NCBI GenBank assembly: GCA_028023455.1
Contig: JAQFVV010012400.1
Location: 9,786,248 to 9,850,247 of the forward strand
Length of the DNA: 64,000 nt
Source: Epiperipatus broadwayi
Taxonomy: Eukaryota > Onychophora > Udeonychophora > Euonychophora > Peripatidae
Direction: 5' to 3'
Within the stretch, counting starts at the first letter, position 1. Each line of letters begins with the position of its first letter. Both the position numbers and the translations under genes were made by a program. Below are positions 37,896 through 50,984 of this stretch, piece after piece. Under the pieces are notes generated by a model. It worked only from the letters and a program-made list of their open reading frames with translations. It did not search any database and was not told where the DNA came from.

Positions 37896-40800
37896 ATACA
37901 AATGAATAAGGAAAGAAATAAGATAGATTGAGTTACAATGTTAATGTGAATGCATAACATGTGAAACGATAATTTTTTTATTTAAAAAAAAAAAAAAAAA
38001 AATAATAATAATAATTTGTTTGCAAAATTGAGAGCTATCAATTTTGGTTTCTCAGAAACAATTATAGGGTTCACTTCCCTCTTCCCTGTAGGAGTATGGT
38101 ATTTTAAATAATGCATTCAGAAACTTACGTTTAAGTTTTTTGAGAAAAAATAAAGTTGTGTTTTGTATATGTCAGAAAAGTTATTGAATTAAAGGTTTGC
38201 TCTCTCATCATTAATGACTTTACACTCAGGGATTGGACAAAATAATAAAAATAGACATCATATTACCACAATAGAAATGGGAATACAAATAACTATAATA
38301 CTTTTTGTTTGTTTTTATAGTTAAAATGTTAAAGAGATTAATGAAATTTTGATCAGCTTGTTCTTGAAATAAGTGTCATATCTAAATTGAAAAAGTGTTA
38401 TACAAATCATATTCAGTAAGTAAAGTAGTAAAATCGTTTGTCATTTTAAGATTTATGATGTTCGATTACACAATTAACAGAATTGAGCCATGCTCCGTGA
38501 ATCTTCAGCTCTTGAGTCTGCCGTTCTTCTATTATATTAAGTTACTTAGGATATTGCATTTAGTAAAGATGGAAGAATAAAACAAGAACCAATTATAGAG
38601 GGGGCTGCTTATATATAGAGATTGTCAATATTGTGAAAGTGTGTAACCTCTTACCCAAAATGCATGTGCACAAACCCAATAGAATAAAAAAATAAACATT
38701 GGGCAATTAAAAGTGTCTCATATGTTGTATCATCCTATTATGATTTTGATCGCTAAATCTTGATATTTATTTGATGTTATCATTACTTCACATAGGTTGG
38801 GTCTATTTGTGATAATACAAATATCATATGAGAGCATGGCAATATTTTCAAAAAACTGCTATGGTGAAATGATTACGTTGAGGTTAATAATTGTAGATAA
38901 TGGTAAATATGAAGAGCAGATAGTTATTTGTCTAGCTCTATAGCCTATATAATATGTTTTATCTCAGCCTAAATATCTCCAAAAAAAAAAAGAGATTATA
39001 AATAGGATTCTAAAAAGTCACATGGAAACATTTATAAATATTAAATTGCTTATATAAATTTGTTGATATAGAAGCATCTAAATATAATTACTCTGGATAG
39101 TATAGAATAGCAGAACTGAATGCATGGGGTTTTTTTTTTGGATTGATTCTTAATTAAATAAAATCAATTGGATCAATTGAAATAATTTATACATAGCTTT
39201 CTGAATATCCTGTGTGATTTGGAGCAATAATAGAATGATAGATAAAATATACTAATTGTCTAATATGAAAAATATAAGCGTATATATTATACAAAATATT
39301 AAGCTTCTATGAAGCACATTCAAAAATAACTATGTTAATAAGATATATCAATATATAGTGTTTGAATCTTTTTGTGAGTGTTTTCATTAATTATCAGATA
39401 TCATGTAGGCTCAGAAAAAAAAGGAAAATTAGTAATAATTGAATTATAAAATATATCAATAACTAATTGTATGTTTAGCAATTTACTATTACTATACACG
39501 TCTAATATTTGGAAATTATAAATTACCATATTTAATGTTTTATAATAAAGCATTAGGATCTCCTTACTCATTTCCATGATTAAGAGTTCAAATTTTGATG
39601 CTGACCTATGTAGTCATAAAGACCAATTGATAAATGATTTAATTATTAAGCTATTCTTAGCGAGAAAGTAAAGATTTTAAAAGAATTTAATTGGTCAAAT
39701 GGATAGTTGTTAATGCACAGACCATAAAACGAAAACACAATAAGCAACGTCATGTCCATTAACTTCCTTATTGATGGCAGCTTAGTCAATAAGTCAACCA
39801 TAGATGCGAAGCCCGTGATACATTCGATCATCGATGGTGGTAGTTTGCAGCTCTCATAAGAAAATTCATTTTATTTCTTAAATACTTTATTGTAAAATAG
39901 TGAAGTCCCTTTACAGGATTAAGATGCATTTTCTATGTAAATAATAATACCTTATTATTATTATTTAATTTGTTTTGCTAGCCGTTTTGAAAGCTGTCGC
40001 TTTTAAAGTTTCTGAGTTGTCCTTTATTAGACAGACTTCTCTTGGCCTACATCTTTTCCGTAAACATAGCTATTTTTCACTTTCATTTGAATTAGTCAGC
40101 CAGGGAAAAAGACTGTCATTGATACAGTTAGAAAGTTTTTTATTTTAAATTTCACATCCCTGTTGGATCTAACTTAGTTTTCCAAATGATTTGATGATCT
40201 TCTTAGTTGCTGAGAGATTTGGGAGGATAAAGTTTGTCTTTTTTTTAAAAAAAAAAAAGAACTGTTGCAAAGATTCAGTTGTTAATAAGCAAACAGAATT
40301 ATAAATTATAATTTAAAAAACATTAATTGATGAAATTAAAGAATTATAGATAAAATATTTTAAGTGTTTATGAATTTCTCTATGTATATGTTTAATAATC
40401 TAATAATTAATGTGTAGACAGTATAGACAATAACACTTATATAATCATGGTTTTAAGAATAACTAAATTTATATACTAACCATCAGATTAAGTATTTTTA
40501 CGTAAATTATATTTAACGCTATTATTATTGCATGTGATGCGTTTTGCAGGTTGTATTTTTTATCAAAGGAAATTCAGTACAAGTAGATTATAGAAATTCC
40601 ACGATTAAGCTATAACTATAAAACAATCTATATATGCTATTGCTTTACTTGCCTTCAGGCAGCTGTAATAACACTTAATCATTATCGATAATAATTTGCC
40701 ATCTCTGGAAATCACTCAGCATAAATTATTCTAGTGTCTCGATATTTACAGGTACATAATATATAATAGTGAATCTTTACTTCAAACTGAGAATTTTAAA

Positions 40801-43080
40801 TAACTTGTGTTAACATGATTGTTTAACAAATGACAAATTATTACTGATCATAATCGAATATTATTACTTGGTTATAATATTTTATTGTCTAAGTAATTTA
40901 TATTGTGTTTGGACTGAGAACTTAACAGACTTACATTAATATTTTTTGAGTTATGATATGTTAGTTCTTATCTCATTAAGATGCTTAATAACATGCAGTA
41001 TTATAACAACATATTGTCATTTACTTTACTCTCTTTATCAGGGAAATTGTTCAATTTTTGCTTTTTTATTCTTGGTGAAAATTATCTAATTTTGTAAATT
41101 AGTTTTAAATTTTGAAATGTAATTTTTAAAGTATACTATGTGTTTATTGTGTTTATTATTATTAATATTTAATTAATTTTTCACATTAGACTTTATTATT
41201 CTTACATCAGTGCTTGAACTTTATATGATAATCTAATTAATTCATCTCTTAATGAAACAGTTAACTACTTTAATATTTCTTATGCTAGATTTAAGTCTTT
41301 CTAACCATTCTCATATATTTTTCTTATTCATTTGCCAGCCTTCTATAAATTTTAATCTAATGATGTTTTATAATCCTAAAAAACTTTCTAAAAAATACAC
41401 TTTAATATAAAATCTTTTTTTTTTTTTTTTAGAGTTTAAAGAATCTGATATTGCAATATGATCAGATTTAATCTTACCAGTTTCTATATTATTAATGTTT
41501 AGTTGCAGGAGTATATTATGTATGTGGCTTCTTTCATATTTAAAATACTTTTGGTCATGCATAAAGCTATATTATTTATTAAATTTTAAAATTTATAGTT
41601 TTTACTTTTAATAAATAAAAAGTGCATTCAGAAATTTTTATACACATTAGAACAAATAATCATTTATTAAATAAAAATAATAACATTGCTGTAGTGAATA
41701 ATAATAATAATTTCATATTTTATGTAGTTTTTGTATCATGCATTTAAAAAAAATATAATAATAAAAATAGTATGGATTCATATAATTCACCAAAATTTTA
41801 ATAGTTTTGAAAGAAGTATATCATTACCATATTTTAATACTTCTTTGATATTTTATCAGAATCTACAGTTTGAGTAGTTTTGACATTATCATCTGGATAT
41901 CTCCATCAAAATAAAATGATATAATTGGTAAAGTATTAAATGCATTCATATGAATTTTAGTGTCATTATTCAAAAGAGGGTTAAAATACTCCTTTCATCT
42001 ATTCAAAATATTATAATTGTATACAAAAGTGTTATCCATTAATTTGATCAGATGGTAGAATTTTTTTTTCATGTCTGTCTGTTAATTTCATACTCAAGTA
42101 TATGTATAGAGCTCCTTCCCAAATATATTTTTTCTTTTGTTAGATCTTGTATTATCTGATTATCTGCTTTAACTTCATTCAAATGTCCATTTTACTTTCC
42201 AAAATTATTTTAAACTAGTTTGAATGACAAAAAATGTGTCTTATTGCCATTTCCCTTCTTTTCATTTTATTTCATTATTTAAATGTTTATATCTAAATTT
42301 TTGTTCCAAAAACCAATGGAAAAAAAACAACCTCAAAACAATGAAATAATAAATATATATTATATATAAATACATTTTAGTAGTGCCTTATAATGGGAAC
42401 ATGAATTACATGTATAATTTTTCCCTTCATAGAAAATGGTTACATATTTCACTGATCAGTGATTAGCAAAGTGAAGCACTATTATATTATTGAAATGCAT
42501 TGATATGCAATTAGCTTATTATCTTTTTAATTAAGTCTGATTTTATTCACATATCCAAGCAGTCATTTTTATTAACAATATCCAAGCTAATAACCTGAAA
42601 TTTAAGGTTTTGAACTCAAGCTAACTTTGTTGCATATTTTATTAATATTTGGCAATAAGCCAGTAGCTATATATTTAAATGTTTTCAGTTTTATGTTATT
42701 CTTTGCATCCAGTATCAGTTGATTACTTAAGGTTACAACAAATGGTTTTGCAGTAAAGTAAATGAGAGTTACTGCTTCTATTCGTAAGTCTTATTTTCAT
42801 TATTTAAAAATCATTATCATCATATTTTTTTTTACATTTTTACGCAACATATATATATATCACATTTTTATAAAAAGTATTTAACTTACAGTAGACTTTC
42901 CAAATAAGGCATATCAAGAGCAGTATATGTTTTCAGTTACCTAGAAAATTTTGTTTTTTTAATATATTTAAATAAAAAATAATGAAGTTAAATAAAACGT
43001 TAATAACTGCACATCAAAATAAACTTCTTGGCGTATGCAGGTGCGGTATTACTTGATTCAGAAATATAAAACGGGTAGTT
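37896..43080. other. AT-rich DNA, no gene recognised
   Basis: A poly(A)/(AAT)n tract lies at 37984-38015. The patch at about 39640-39860 has slightly higher G+C and a 61-codon minus-strand frame without a recognisable domain. Nothing else could be bounded. Confidence 0.5.
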
Positions 43081-43204
43081 GTCAAGCATTGTTAGCCGAG
43101 AGGTCAGTGCATCTGTCTTGCAAGCAAGCAGTTGGTTGCACACGGTTGTTGCGGGTTCGCCTCCCGTCCGATGCTATGACATATGGAAAAAAAAATGAAT
43201 AGTT
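43081..43204 (+). mobile_element. tRNA-derived SINE copy with A tail
   Basis: The body (43081-43180) starts GTCAAGCATTGTTAGCCGAG and ends CCGATGCTATGAC, followed by ATATGG and an A run. A box AGCCGAGAGGT and B box GGGTTCGCCTCCC are present. At 100 bp it carries the longer variable-arm version. Upstream AAAACGGGTAGTT and downstream AAATGAATAGTT are a plausible but eroded target duplication. Confidence 0.85.
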
Positions 43205-43460
43205 AAAAATATAAAGAATTATTTAAAATATAGTTACTTTTTCAGAATTAAAAATTAATGCATGTGTAATGGAAGAGAGTAATCTGAATTTTTTTACTCT
43301 GGTAGATAGTTTCAGTATAATGGAGCTTGAGATAATCTATTAAAAATTTGGAAATTATTTATTTCAATTACATCACTTTATGAGAAGGTGAAAATCAAAC
43401 TCAAACTTTGAACTTCTAATACATGTCTGAAGATTATAATTTCAATTTGAACTTACTCTT

Positions 43461-43545
43461 ATTTTTATGAAACATTTTTTTCTATATTCATCTTAATTAT
43501 TATTTTTATGAAACATTTTTTTCTATATTCATCTTAATTATTATA
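43461..43545. repeat. 41-bp tandem duplication
   Basis: The unit starting ATTTTTATGAAACATTTTTT (43461) is repeated exactly from 43502, through TCTATATTCATCTTAATTAT. Near-identity suggests a recent duplication or an assembly artefact. Confidence 0.9.
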
Positions 43546-43548
43546 TTT

Positions 43549-43648
43549 ACTAAGGCTGTAACCTCAAGAATATGTGTGTAAAATACGATATTAGGGACTT
43601 CTACAGGTCTTAACTATAAGCTTAGGCTTTGGAAGAAAAGGAGCTAAT
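43549..43648. repeat. Dispersed ~100-bp repeat, copy 2
   Basis: Same orientation and extent as the block at 991-1090, with matching words from ACTAAGGC to GGCTTTGGAAGAAAAG. Element class unknown. Confidence 0.6.
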
Positions 43649-44276
43649 AAAAGTTTGTGATGTAGTTTTAAAATTGAGACACTAGATTATATTATGTTAA
43701 GACAGCCGCACATAACAATAGCAAACTATTTTGATGATCATATTATTCGTTTGAACATATTATTCTATTGCCAGTTATTCCGTCTGTCTTCAAACAGAAA
43801 GTTTAACATATAACAAAAATATAGCAGGATTTTTTTTTTAAAATCAGTTAATTACTTGAAAAATACGTAGATATGTGCCTTAATTATTTTTTTAAAAATA
43901 GATTTACATATTTCCATGATAAATAATATCAAAAAAACAGATCAAGCAATGTTTTTTTATAAAAAATTTGACAATGGGATGGCGGTGGATGGAAATGGCA
44001 GCTTCTACAAAGATAATAAAATGAACTTTTCTAATTAAAATAATGTTTTAATTTTTCATTATTAGAATGTTAATTAAATAAGATAAGATAAATTTAAAAT
44101 AATTTTATTGATTGAACGATTTAAACTTTTTTTTTAAATTTTGCTATATTTTAAAAAGTTTGTGCTGTAAAGGTTTATGAAAAATTGCGTATTAAAGTCA
44201 ACAGGGCTTATAGTAAAAATAAAATAAAGACCACACGTTCAAAACATATGGAGATTTAAAAAATAAGAACAGTAAT
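43649..44276. other. AT-rich DNA, no gene seen
   Basis: No gene or bounded repeat was recognised. Confidence 0.55.
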
Positions 44277-44393
44277 ATGCAGGATATATGAGCACAGACT
44301 TTCACACGACCCACCACTCTCCACTCTATCTCATAACACTGATACCCTTGAACACATATATGCCGAAAAGATAAATAAACACCAATATGGAAT
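44277..44393. mobile_element. Left part of TIR element split by LTR retrotransposon
   Basis: The block CACTCTCCACTCTATCTC to CCAATATGGAAT aligns with about 19962-20048 of the intact TIR element, including the inner part of its left TIR. It stops exactly at the first base of the LTR. The rest of the copy resumes at 55939. Confidence 0.75.
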
Positions 44394-47300
44394 TGTACCG
44401 GTCGGTTTTGTCTGTTCATATAACAAGATCTAGCATCTAGACAAAAGTATCTCGAGTCCAATCATGCGCAAGATACATAAGTCAGGAACACTCATGAACT
44501 CTGCCCTATTTGCTTATTTTCCAAATCTATCAACTTATGAGCAACAATTCCAATGATACTGATCTAATTTATTTCTACCCACCGGCATCACAAAGTCGTG
44601 ACACAAAAAGACTCTTATTTGAACTTTATTCATGCATACAATATTATTATTAGCGATTTTCGATCATATAGTAAATGAAACCTTTTATATAACATCAAAA
44701 TTATTTCTATTCAATAACTGAAACAATGACTTAGATATTTAGAAATATATATATAAGATTTATTAAGTTAACTTGAAATATATTTATGATTGATTGCAAA
44801 CGTTATTTGAGTTAAAATGTAAATAAAATGGATATTTATCTCCCTTAGACGACATTAACCTCTCTTACAATGCTATAAAACGAACGTATTTAATCAGCAA
44901 TAACAAATAATTTATGGCTTTGTTCTGATGCGGCTATTTATATGTCAATAATTTATAGATTGTATGGGATACCTAAAATTTTTAATAATAGCACTAGACT
45001 ACAGTTACTTAAAGTTCTTTGAATGCACCATTAATAAAGCAACAGCACTCGTACCAATACATAAGTTTATTGAGTTTGATGACACTGGTAATTATATTTA
45101 ATTAATATTTGCATTTGCGAATTAGGAATGTATGTGGGAAGCTAATTTAGGAAATAATAATTATGGCAGAAATATCGTATCTGAAAGTGTGAATGAAATA
45201 TAAAAAATGGCAATCCATTTAGCATAATCATAACAGTACGGTTTAGGAGCATTGATAGGCTTTAACGAGAATGAAATATGGGAGAGCGGTACGTGAATAA
45301 TGGCAATGGAGAGATCTATTCTGAGATCCAAGAACGTGCTTCAATTTACAGTTAAAGAAGGCGACTCTCTGCAAACATTGGCAGGGTTGGGTCATAAACA
45401 ACAAAGAATGCGCTTTATTGAAATGCCATAGGCTGGACTTTTGCCAGAGCGAACCCTATGCAATAATATCTAGCACTGAAGAAGTCCAAATGGGTTTGCC
45501 ATACCTTGTCCTTGGTTTTGGAAGTAAAAATGAACGAAGCACAAATATATATAAAATTAAAGGCCGGTATACACGTAACACTTGAATTAATATAAATATA
45601 TGTATACTTAAAACTAAGAAATAAAGAATTATCGCCTATCTTTATTGATAAAAACCCAGCGTACCGGTATGATTTGATTTACTACATGGATATGAAAGAA
45701 TTACTCTTAATGCTAATATAATAGCTCATAGAATTAGAGGATCCCCCCCCCTTTATATTACTTTAAATTACACATAAACTTCCCACAACGTATAACTAAT
45801 ATAAATCTTTGGTTTTGAATGCTTTAATAAATAAATAATTTACATACTATTAAATATATATATATAGTCGGTGGTGGTTAGTGATTTCAAGAAAGTAATA
45901 TTAATTTAATCCATATAAATATATTTAAAGTTTTTTAGAAGTTGGCGCTATTATTTAATTAATAAAAAAAAAACACATTTCTAAGAAAACAGATTTTTGC
46001 TTAGTTTCTTTTCAAAAACAACATTGTACAATAATTATCAGATTCTGATTTTATTCCCCAGACTTGCAGGCACCTGCTATAATAAGAATAACAAATTTGT
46101 TTTAAAAAATACTAGATTAGTCACTCTCTGAAAAAGGAAGGTTTTCTTTTATTAAAAGAGATAGCGTAAGCATTTGCGATTCTGGGGGAAATTATCGACA
46201 TATAATTTAGTATATGAAAATATAAAATATCATAATGAAAATAAAGTATTGCCGCATAGACGTGAAATTAAGAAATAATAATTATTCAGGAGAGGTTTAA
46301 TGTAGGAGAGATTACAGCTAAGTTATATAGAAAGAACAAGGTACAATTGACTAAAAGGTAAGAATTTTACAAATTAATTCATAATTAATATTAAATTTTA
46401 CAAATAAAAAGGCTTTACAAAATGTTTAAAGAAATAGATAGGTGAGAGTTAAAATTATTCACGGTAACTTTAAGAGTTTAGCAGCATTTGAAATGATTAC
46501 CTCTGTACAAACTTGGCTGTTCTTTTGATGATTTTCAGATTTCCCTCGGAGAACTAGATTTAGTTTGATGAGCATAATTATTGAGGCAGGTAGTAAGTTC
46601 AGTATTTAACAAACAGGCATAAAGTTATAGTCTATGAGTATCGGGATCCATGGGCACAGATTTCAGGGAAGGCTATCTCGAATGGCGAGAAAGGTGAAGT
46701 GGATTTACTCATGACACATTGAAATTAAACGAACTCAAATTTTTGGCAACTGCTCTCACTGACGGTCTTAGTTCCTCTGTTAAATTAATTCTAATTATCC
46801 CATGCCTTGGTATTTGTGGAATCCCTCCTTGATTGGTCATTGCTAATCATTTTCTTTAATCTAATTTCCAAAAGAATTTCTATACAAGCTTTTACCCATT
46901 GTGATGGAAGATGCTATTGTTAGATAAGTATTCAAACTGAAATTAATTTGATAAAAAAATGTTTGTGACAAAAGTAAATCAATTAAGTTTAGTTTCTAAT
47001 TTTGATTTTAAATAAACTTTTAATTAAATTTATTTTAGAAGATTATTGTATCTTCCATATTGGATTTAAAAGAAAAGTAGAGTTTAATATCAAAAACAAA
47101 TTAAAAACAAAATTTTATAGAATGACATATAACAAATTTTTTGTAATAATTATTTGCTCATTATGTTTGTCTCTACAATATCTCTGTATATGAGTTGCAA
47201 TCAATAAATAATTACTATAACTTTTATAAATTAAAAAAATACAGAACATATAATATATTTTGATATTATAAGTCCATTATAATTAATCCCCTGTTACCTA

Positions 47301-47550
47301 TTGCGTATACATATTCCCTCTTTAAATACTATATTTATTACTTTTATTTTTTTTTTTTAGGTGTGTATTTAAATTCAGATATTTGTGCATATATCTTCGT
47401 TAATAAGTATGTTAGTTAATAAAAAAAAAAAAGAACAAAAATGTGTTAGTGAACGAAATATATACGCAAGAATAGGGTTTGAATTTAGCTTGGTAGCGGA
47501 AGATTTGAGGTGGGCTGTGAAGCACAATCTGAATCTCAGATTCTGCTTCA
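44394..47550 (-). repeat. 3' LTR (3157 bp)
   Basis: On the element strand it starts TGAAGCAGAATCTGAGATTC and ends CGGTACA. A hand comparison of the first ~300 bp of the + strand with the other LTR shows about ten substitutions. It lacks a ~50-bp segment present in the 5' LTR at about 55379-55427. No convincing protein is encoded. Confidence 0.93.
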
Positions 47551-47557
47551 TTTTCCC
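47551..47557 (-). promoter_or_regulatory. Putative polypurine tract
   Basis: The element strand reads GGGAAAA directly against the TG of the 3' LTR, the position where plus-strand DNA synthesis is primed in LTR retrotransposons. It is short, and only its position supports the call. Confidence 0.55.
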
Positions 47558-47848
47558 GGACTTACAATTGATAAACAAAAAATGTAAAAAAAAATATCTT
47601 ACTTGATGCTCCGGTGACAAAAGAACAACCTGGTTTGAAAGGAGTACGTGATTTATTTATATAAAAAAAATTATCAGACTAATGTTAGCTCCATTTTTTT
47701 CTTTTTGCTGCTATATGCTAAAAAAAAATTTTTTAACCTATCTATCACTGAGTGCAAAACTATTACAGTAAACTATATTCATATCTTTCTTTAAGAGTGT
47801 GGTTCAAATTCCTTAGCTATCCATCTGTGATTTATTGTTATCTTACTT
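47558..47848. other. Non-coding segment between integrase and 3' LTR
   Basis: About 290 bp of AT-rich sequence lies between the integrase stop and the polypurine tract. No envelope-like or other frame is present. Confidence 0.6.
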
Positions 47849-48905
47849 TTAATATTTTCCACGATCAGGAGGTTCAAATGGCTTTAAGTGCCTTGCGTTG
47901 AATGTCCCCTTAATACCCTTTTCTCCTTGTAGACAGAAAGCATTTTCCCCATACTTTCTTTTGATCTGAAATGGTCCCTGGTACAAGGGAAAAAAATTTC
48001 GAAATTCCCTTTTGGTAGTATTGCTAGTTCTTGGAGTCCTGACCCATACCTTATCTCCTTCTTGGAAGCTATGGTAGTGTGGGTGCCCCCTCCATATACA
48101 TTGTTTGGCCATATGAGCCAAGCGTACCTGGGCATCCCTTCGGTCTTGGTTTGGATTGATGCGAGATTCATTCTTAGGTAAAGGGGCTTTAAATAGTTGT
48201 GAGCAAGGCTTCCCATAATGAAGACAGTGAGGAACAAATCCTGTTGATTCATTAACAGTGTTGTTAATACACTTGATGATCTCCTCAGTATTATTTACTC
48301 ATCCCCTATGGTTGGTTGCAAGACAAGAGCAAAACAGTCTGTTAGTCTCATGCATGGGTTGGATTGTGGATTATGGATAGATGTAAGTTGGTGACTGATG
48401 CCCTGCTTTGTTATCCACTGTTTCCATTCTTTGGAAGTAAAGGCTGACCCATGGTCAGATAATATCACCTCAGGTTTTCCGACTTCAGGAAACTGTCGGT
48501 TTTGGAGTGCTCGGATCACGCCTTTAGAGTCGGCTGCCCATACCGGATAAGCCTGGACATACTTGGAAAATATGTCATAATTCACCAACAGGTATTGGAA
48601 TTTTTTGAACATTGGTAAGGGACCATAGTGGTCGATGGCTAATAATTTATTAGGACCGGTAGCTAAGATAGGTTGAATTTTACCGGCATAGGATCGATTG
48701 GAGGTTTGCATTGGGCACAAATGGCGCATTTCCTTAAAGTAGTTAGGATATGTGCATACAGCCAGGTCAGTAGAATTGACGCCTCACAGCTTCTTTTGTC
48801 TTCTGAGGTCCATAATGCCCTATACTTTCATGCACTTGAGATATTATTCGGGTTCTTAATCGACAAGGTACTAATATCCTCCATGGATCCTCTTTGCATT
48901 TAGTT
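47849..48905 (-). pseudogene. Integrase domain of Ty3/gypsy pol, broken
   Basis: Integrase inserts the retrotransposon cDNA into the genome. Reading the minus strand downward: a CAQC pair of the HHCC zinc-binding domain lies near 48705-48720. The catalytic triad is visible as Asp in LAIDHYGPLP (codon 48631-48633), Asp in LSDHG (48454-48456) and a Glu codon at 48347-48349. The Asp-Glu separation, about 35 codons, fits the D,D-35-E family, but a frameshift lies between them. A C-terminal GPY/F-type segment (YQGPFQI) lies in 47849-48121. At least two further frame changes separate these parts. It is defective as it stands. Confidence 0.9.
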
Positions 48906-49009
48906 CTTACTTGCAGTATTCCATCTTTCAATCTATATTGGCCATGCCATTTAGATTTGTTCTCAGATTGAATCTTTGTTTCTTGGATCGGTTTGATAAT
49001 TGGATTTAT

Positions 49010-49500
49010 ATTGGGGCTCTAAGTCCTGCCAATAGTGCAAGTTTTTTTAGTTCTGATTCAATACCTGTTTCTTTTATGGTGGTCATGACCTCTACTGGAC
49101 GATCGACCTCATAATTCTGAGGGTTATGGATATGGGGTGCCGGCTCAAAACATCGGCTACGACGTTCTCTGGGCCAGGACAGTAAATAACCTTGTACTGG
49201 AATTTCTGTATGGTTAGGCTCCATCGAATTAGCCTATCATGGTTCAAGAAGCTCTTGTTTAGGAACTCGAGGCAGCGGTGATCTGTAACAATGATAACCT
49301 CAGATCCAAGGAGAAATTGTTTAAATTTTTGGCATGCCCAGACAATCGTGAGGGTTTCTTGCTCCGTGGTGGTGTAATTAATTTCTGCACCCCTCAAGGT
49401 TCGACTGCTAAAGTACAGCACCTGGTGTTCACCAGCTGGTCCAATTTGAAATAATATCGCCCCAAACCCCTTTTATTGCTATTGGTTTGGACATAAAATG
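49010..49500 (-). pseudogene. RNase H domain of Ty3/gypsy pol, broken
   Basis: The minus-strand frame 49092-49421 contains FSSRTL, a TTEQETLTIVWA block (catalytic Glu), VTDHRCLEFL (catalytic Asp) and VVADVLSRHP, the order of gypsy RNase H. RNase H removes the RNA template during reverse transcription. The upstream part, expected to carry the first catalytic Asp (DAS-type), is in the same region without that motif and may have lost it. A frame change separates it from RT (49546-49884). Confidence 0.88.
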
Positions 49501-49545
49501 GGCGATTGAAAATCCAGATGGTGGAGGATCACGGTCTGAAGAAAT

Positions 49546-50500
49546 TTACATCTTGTTTTCCATTTCCTTTTCATGGTCATCTGTCCATTGCCACTTCCGG
49601 TATTTGCGTAATAGGTCAGTTAAGTGGTTTGTCTCCTGGGCAAAGTTGGGATAGAACTGGTGGTAGAAGTTACAAAGGCCAAGGAAGGACCTGACTTGTT
49701 TCTGAGTAGTGGGCATGGGAAACCTCTCAATGGCCTCCACTTTTTCAGGGTGTACCTTAATCCCTTGATGGTTAATGATATGGCCCAAGAAGGATATTTC
49801 AGTCACAGTGAACCGGCTTTTGTCTATATTAATAGTGATGTTTTCCCTAATACATTCTTGGAAAAACATGGCCAGATATTTCATGTGTTAGTCAAAGATT
49901 GTGGATGCTATTACAATGTCATCGGCATAACATACCATATGTTGTCGTACTTCTTCTGAGAGTACCCACTTTAGACATCGCATCAGTTCTGCCCCACTAT
50001 TGATTAACCCAAATGGGACTCTCTTGAATACATGGGTGTGTCCCTGGTATAGGAAACAGTATACTTTTGATTGCGGGGGTCCAAGGCCATTTTCCAATAG
50101 CTAGCAGTAAGGTCTAAGGTGGAGAAGTAGCGTTTTCCTGCTAGTTGCACAAATACATCTTGGATTGGAGGTGGCCCATCTCGTTCAGGGATTGTCATGT
50201 TATTTAAGTGATGGGCATCGAGGCATAGGCTCAGACTCCCATTTTTCTTCTTTACAATCACCAATGGATTATTATAGGGAGACGGGCATCATTCAATGAT
50301 GTCCCACTCCAGCATCTGATGTATCTGTTTTTCACTTCTTCCCTGTATTGAAATGGGATTGGATACGTCTTTGATTGTTTGTATGATTCCTCCTGGACTC
50401 TTATTCTGTGGTTGTATCCACGGATCTTGCCAGGGGTGTTGGAAAACACTTGCATATGGCCTTCCAAAATCTTCTTAACATGAAATTTTTCTGTTGCTTT
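49546..50500 (-). pseudogene. Reverse transcriptase domain, broken
   Basis: RT copies element RNA to DNA. Minus-strand fragments in order are: a KKNGSLSLCLDAHHLN block, FSTLDLTASYW (first catalytic Asp region), VPFGLINSG and CYADDIVIAS. The YADD codons, the catalytic Asp pair, are at 49918-49929. SFLGHIINHQGI and VRSFLGLCNFYHQF in the thumb region follow. They fall in three different frames (50004-50264, 49888-50097, 49546-49884), with a stop between the last two, so at least two indels and one stop interrupt the domain. Key residues remain recognisable. Confidence 0.92.
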
Positions 50501-50502
50501 TG

Positions 50503-50970
50503 TTAAAACAGCCTCCTGAATCTTTGTGGTGATGGTCTCCATATCCACCGGTTGAATGAAGGAGTCCCTACCATTGGGATTCCTAAAGTTTCAAATGCAA
50601 CTTGTTCATCATGGATCTGGCAGATTCCTCTGGGATAATCTATAACTCCGTTATGCTGGGTTAAAAAGTCAGATCCCAACACTATGTCATATATTAACTC
50701 AGGGATGACCAAATACATGTGGCCAATCAGTTTGTGGGTGAATTTTATCTCCATCCAGACCTGATAATTCTCACTTATCGTTTTCTTTCCATTAGCTAAA
50801 ACCATATGTATCTGACGAGTCGGTAATTGTTCATACATTCCTTCCTGTTCCTGAAATTTTTGCATCCATGATTTGGCAATGATTGAGACTTGGCTACAGA
50901 GTCCAGTAGGGCATGCATCAATCTGTCTCCTATGCTGATGTTTACGACTGGTGATACACTGGCAGTCATT
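50503..50970 (-). pseudogene. Aspartic protease domain, altered active site
   Basis: Retroelement protease cleaves the gag-pol polyprotein. The minus strand shows the IYDIVLGSDFL flap-distal motif typical of gypsy proteases. Upstream, the active-site block reads LLDSVA where the family has D-S/T-G-A; the codons for D-S-V are at 50895-50903. The Gly to Val change in the D-S-G triad would be expected to inactivate the enzyme. The frame also shifts between this site and the ORF beginning at 50865. The region 50258-50548 links protease to RT in another frame. Confidence 0.82.
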
Positions 50971-50984
50971 TTATCACTGGTATC

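Noticed and set aside
47385-47606. Frames at the right ends of both LTRs (47385-47606, 55764-55952) encoding similar peptides
   Set aside because: Similarity is explained by LTR duplication; the reading frame has no recognised domain and differs by indels between copies.
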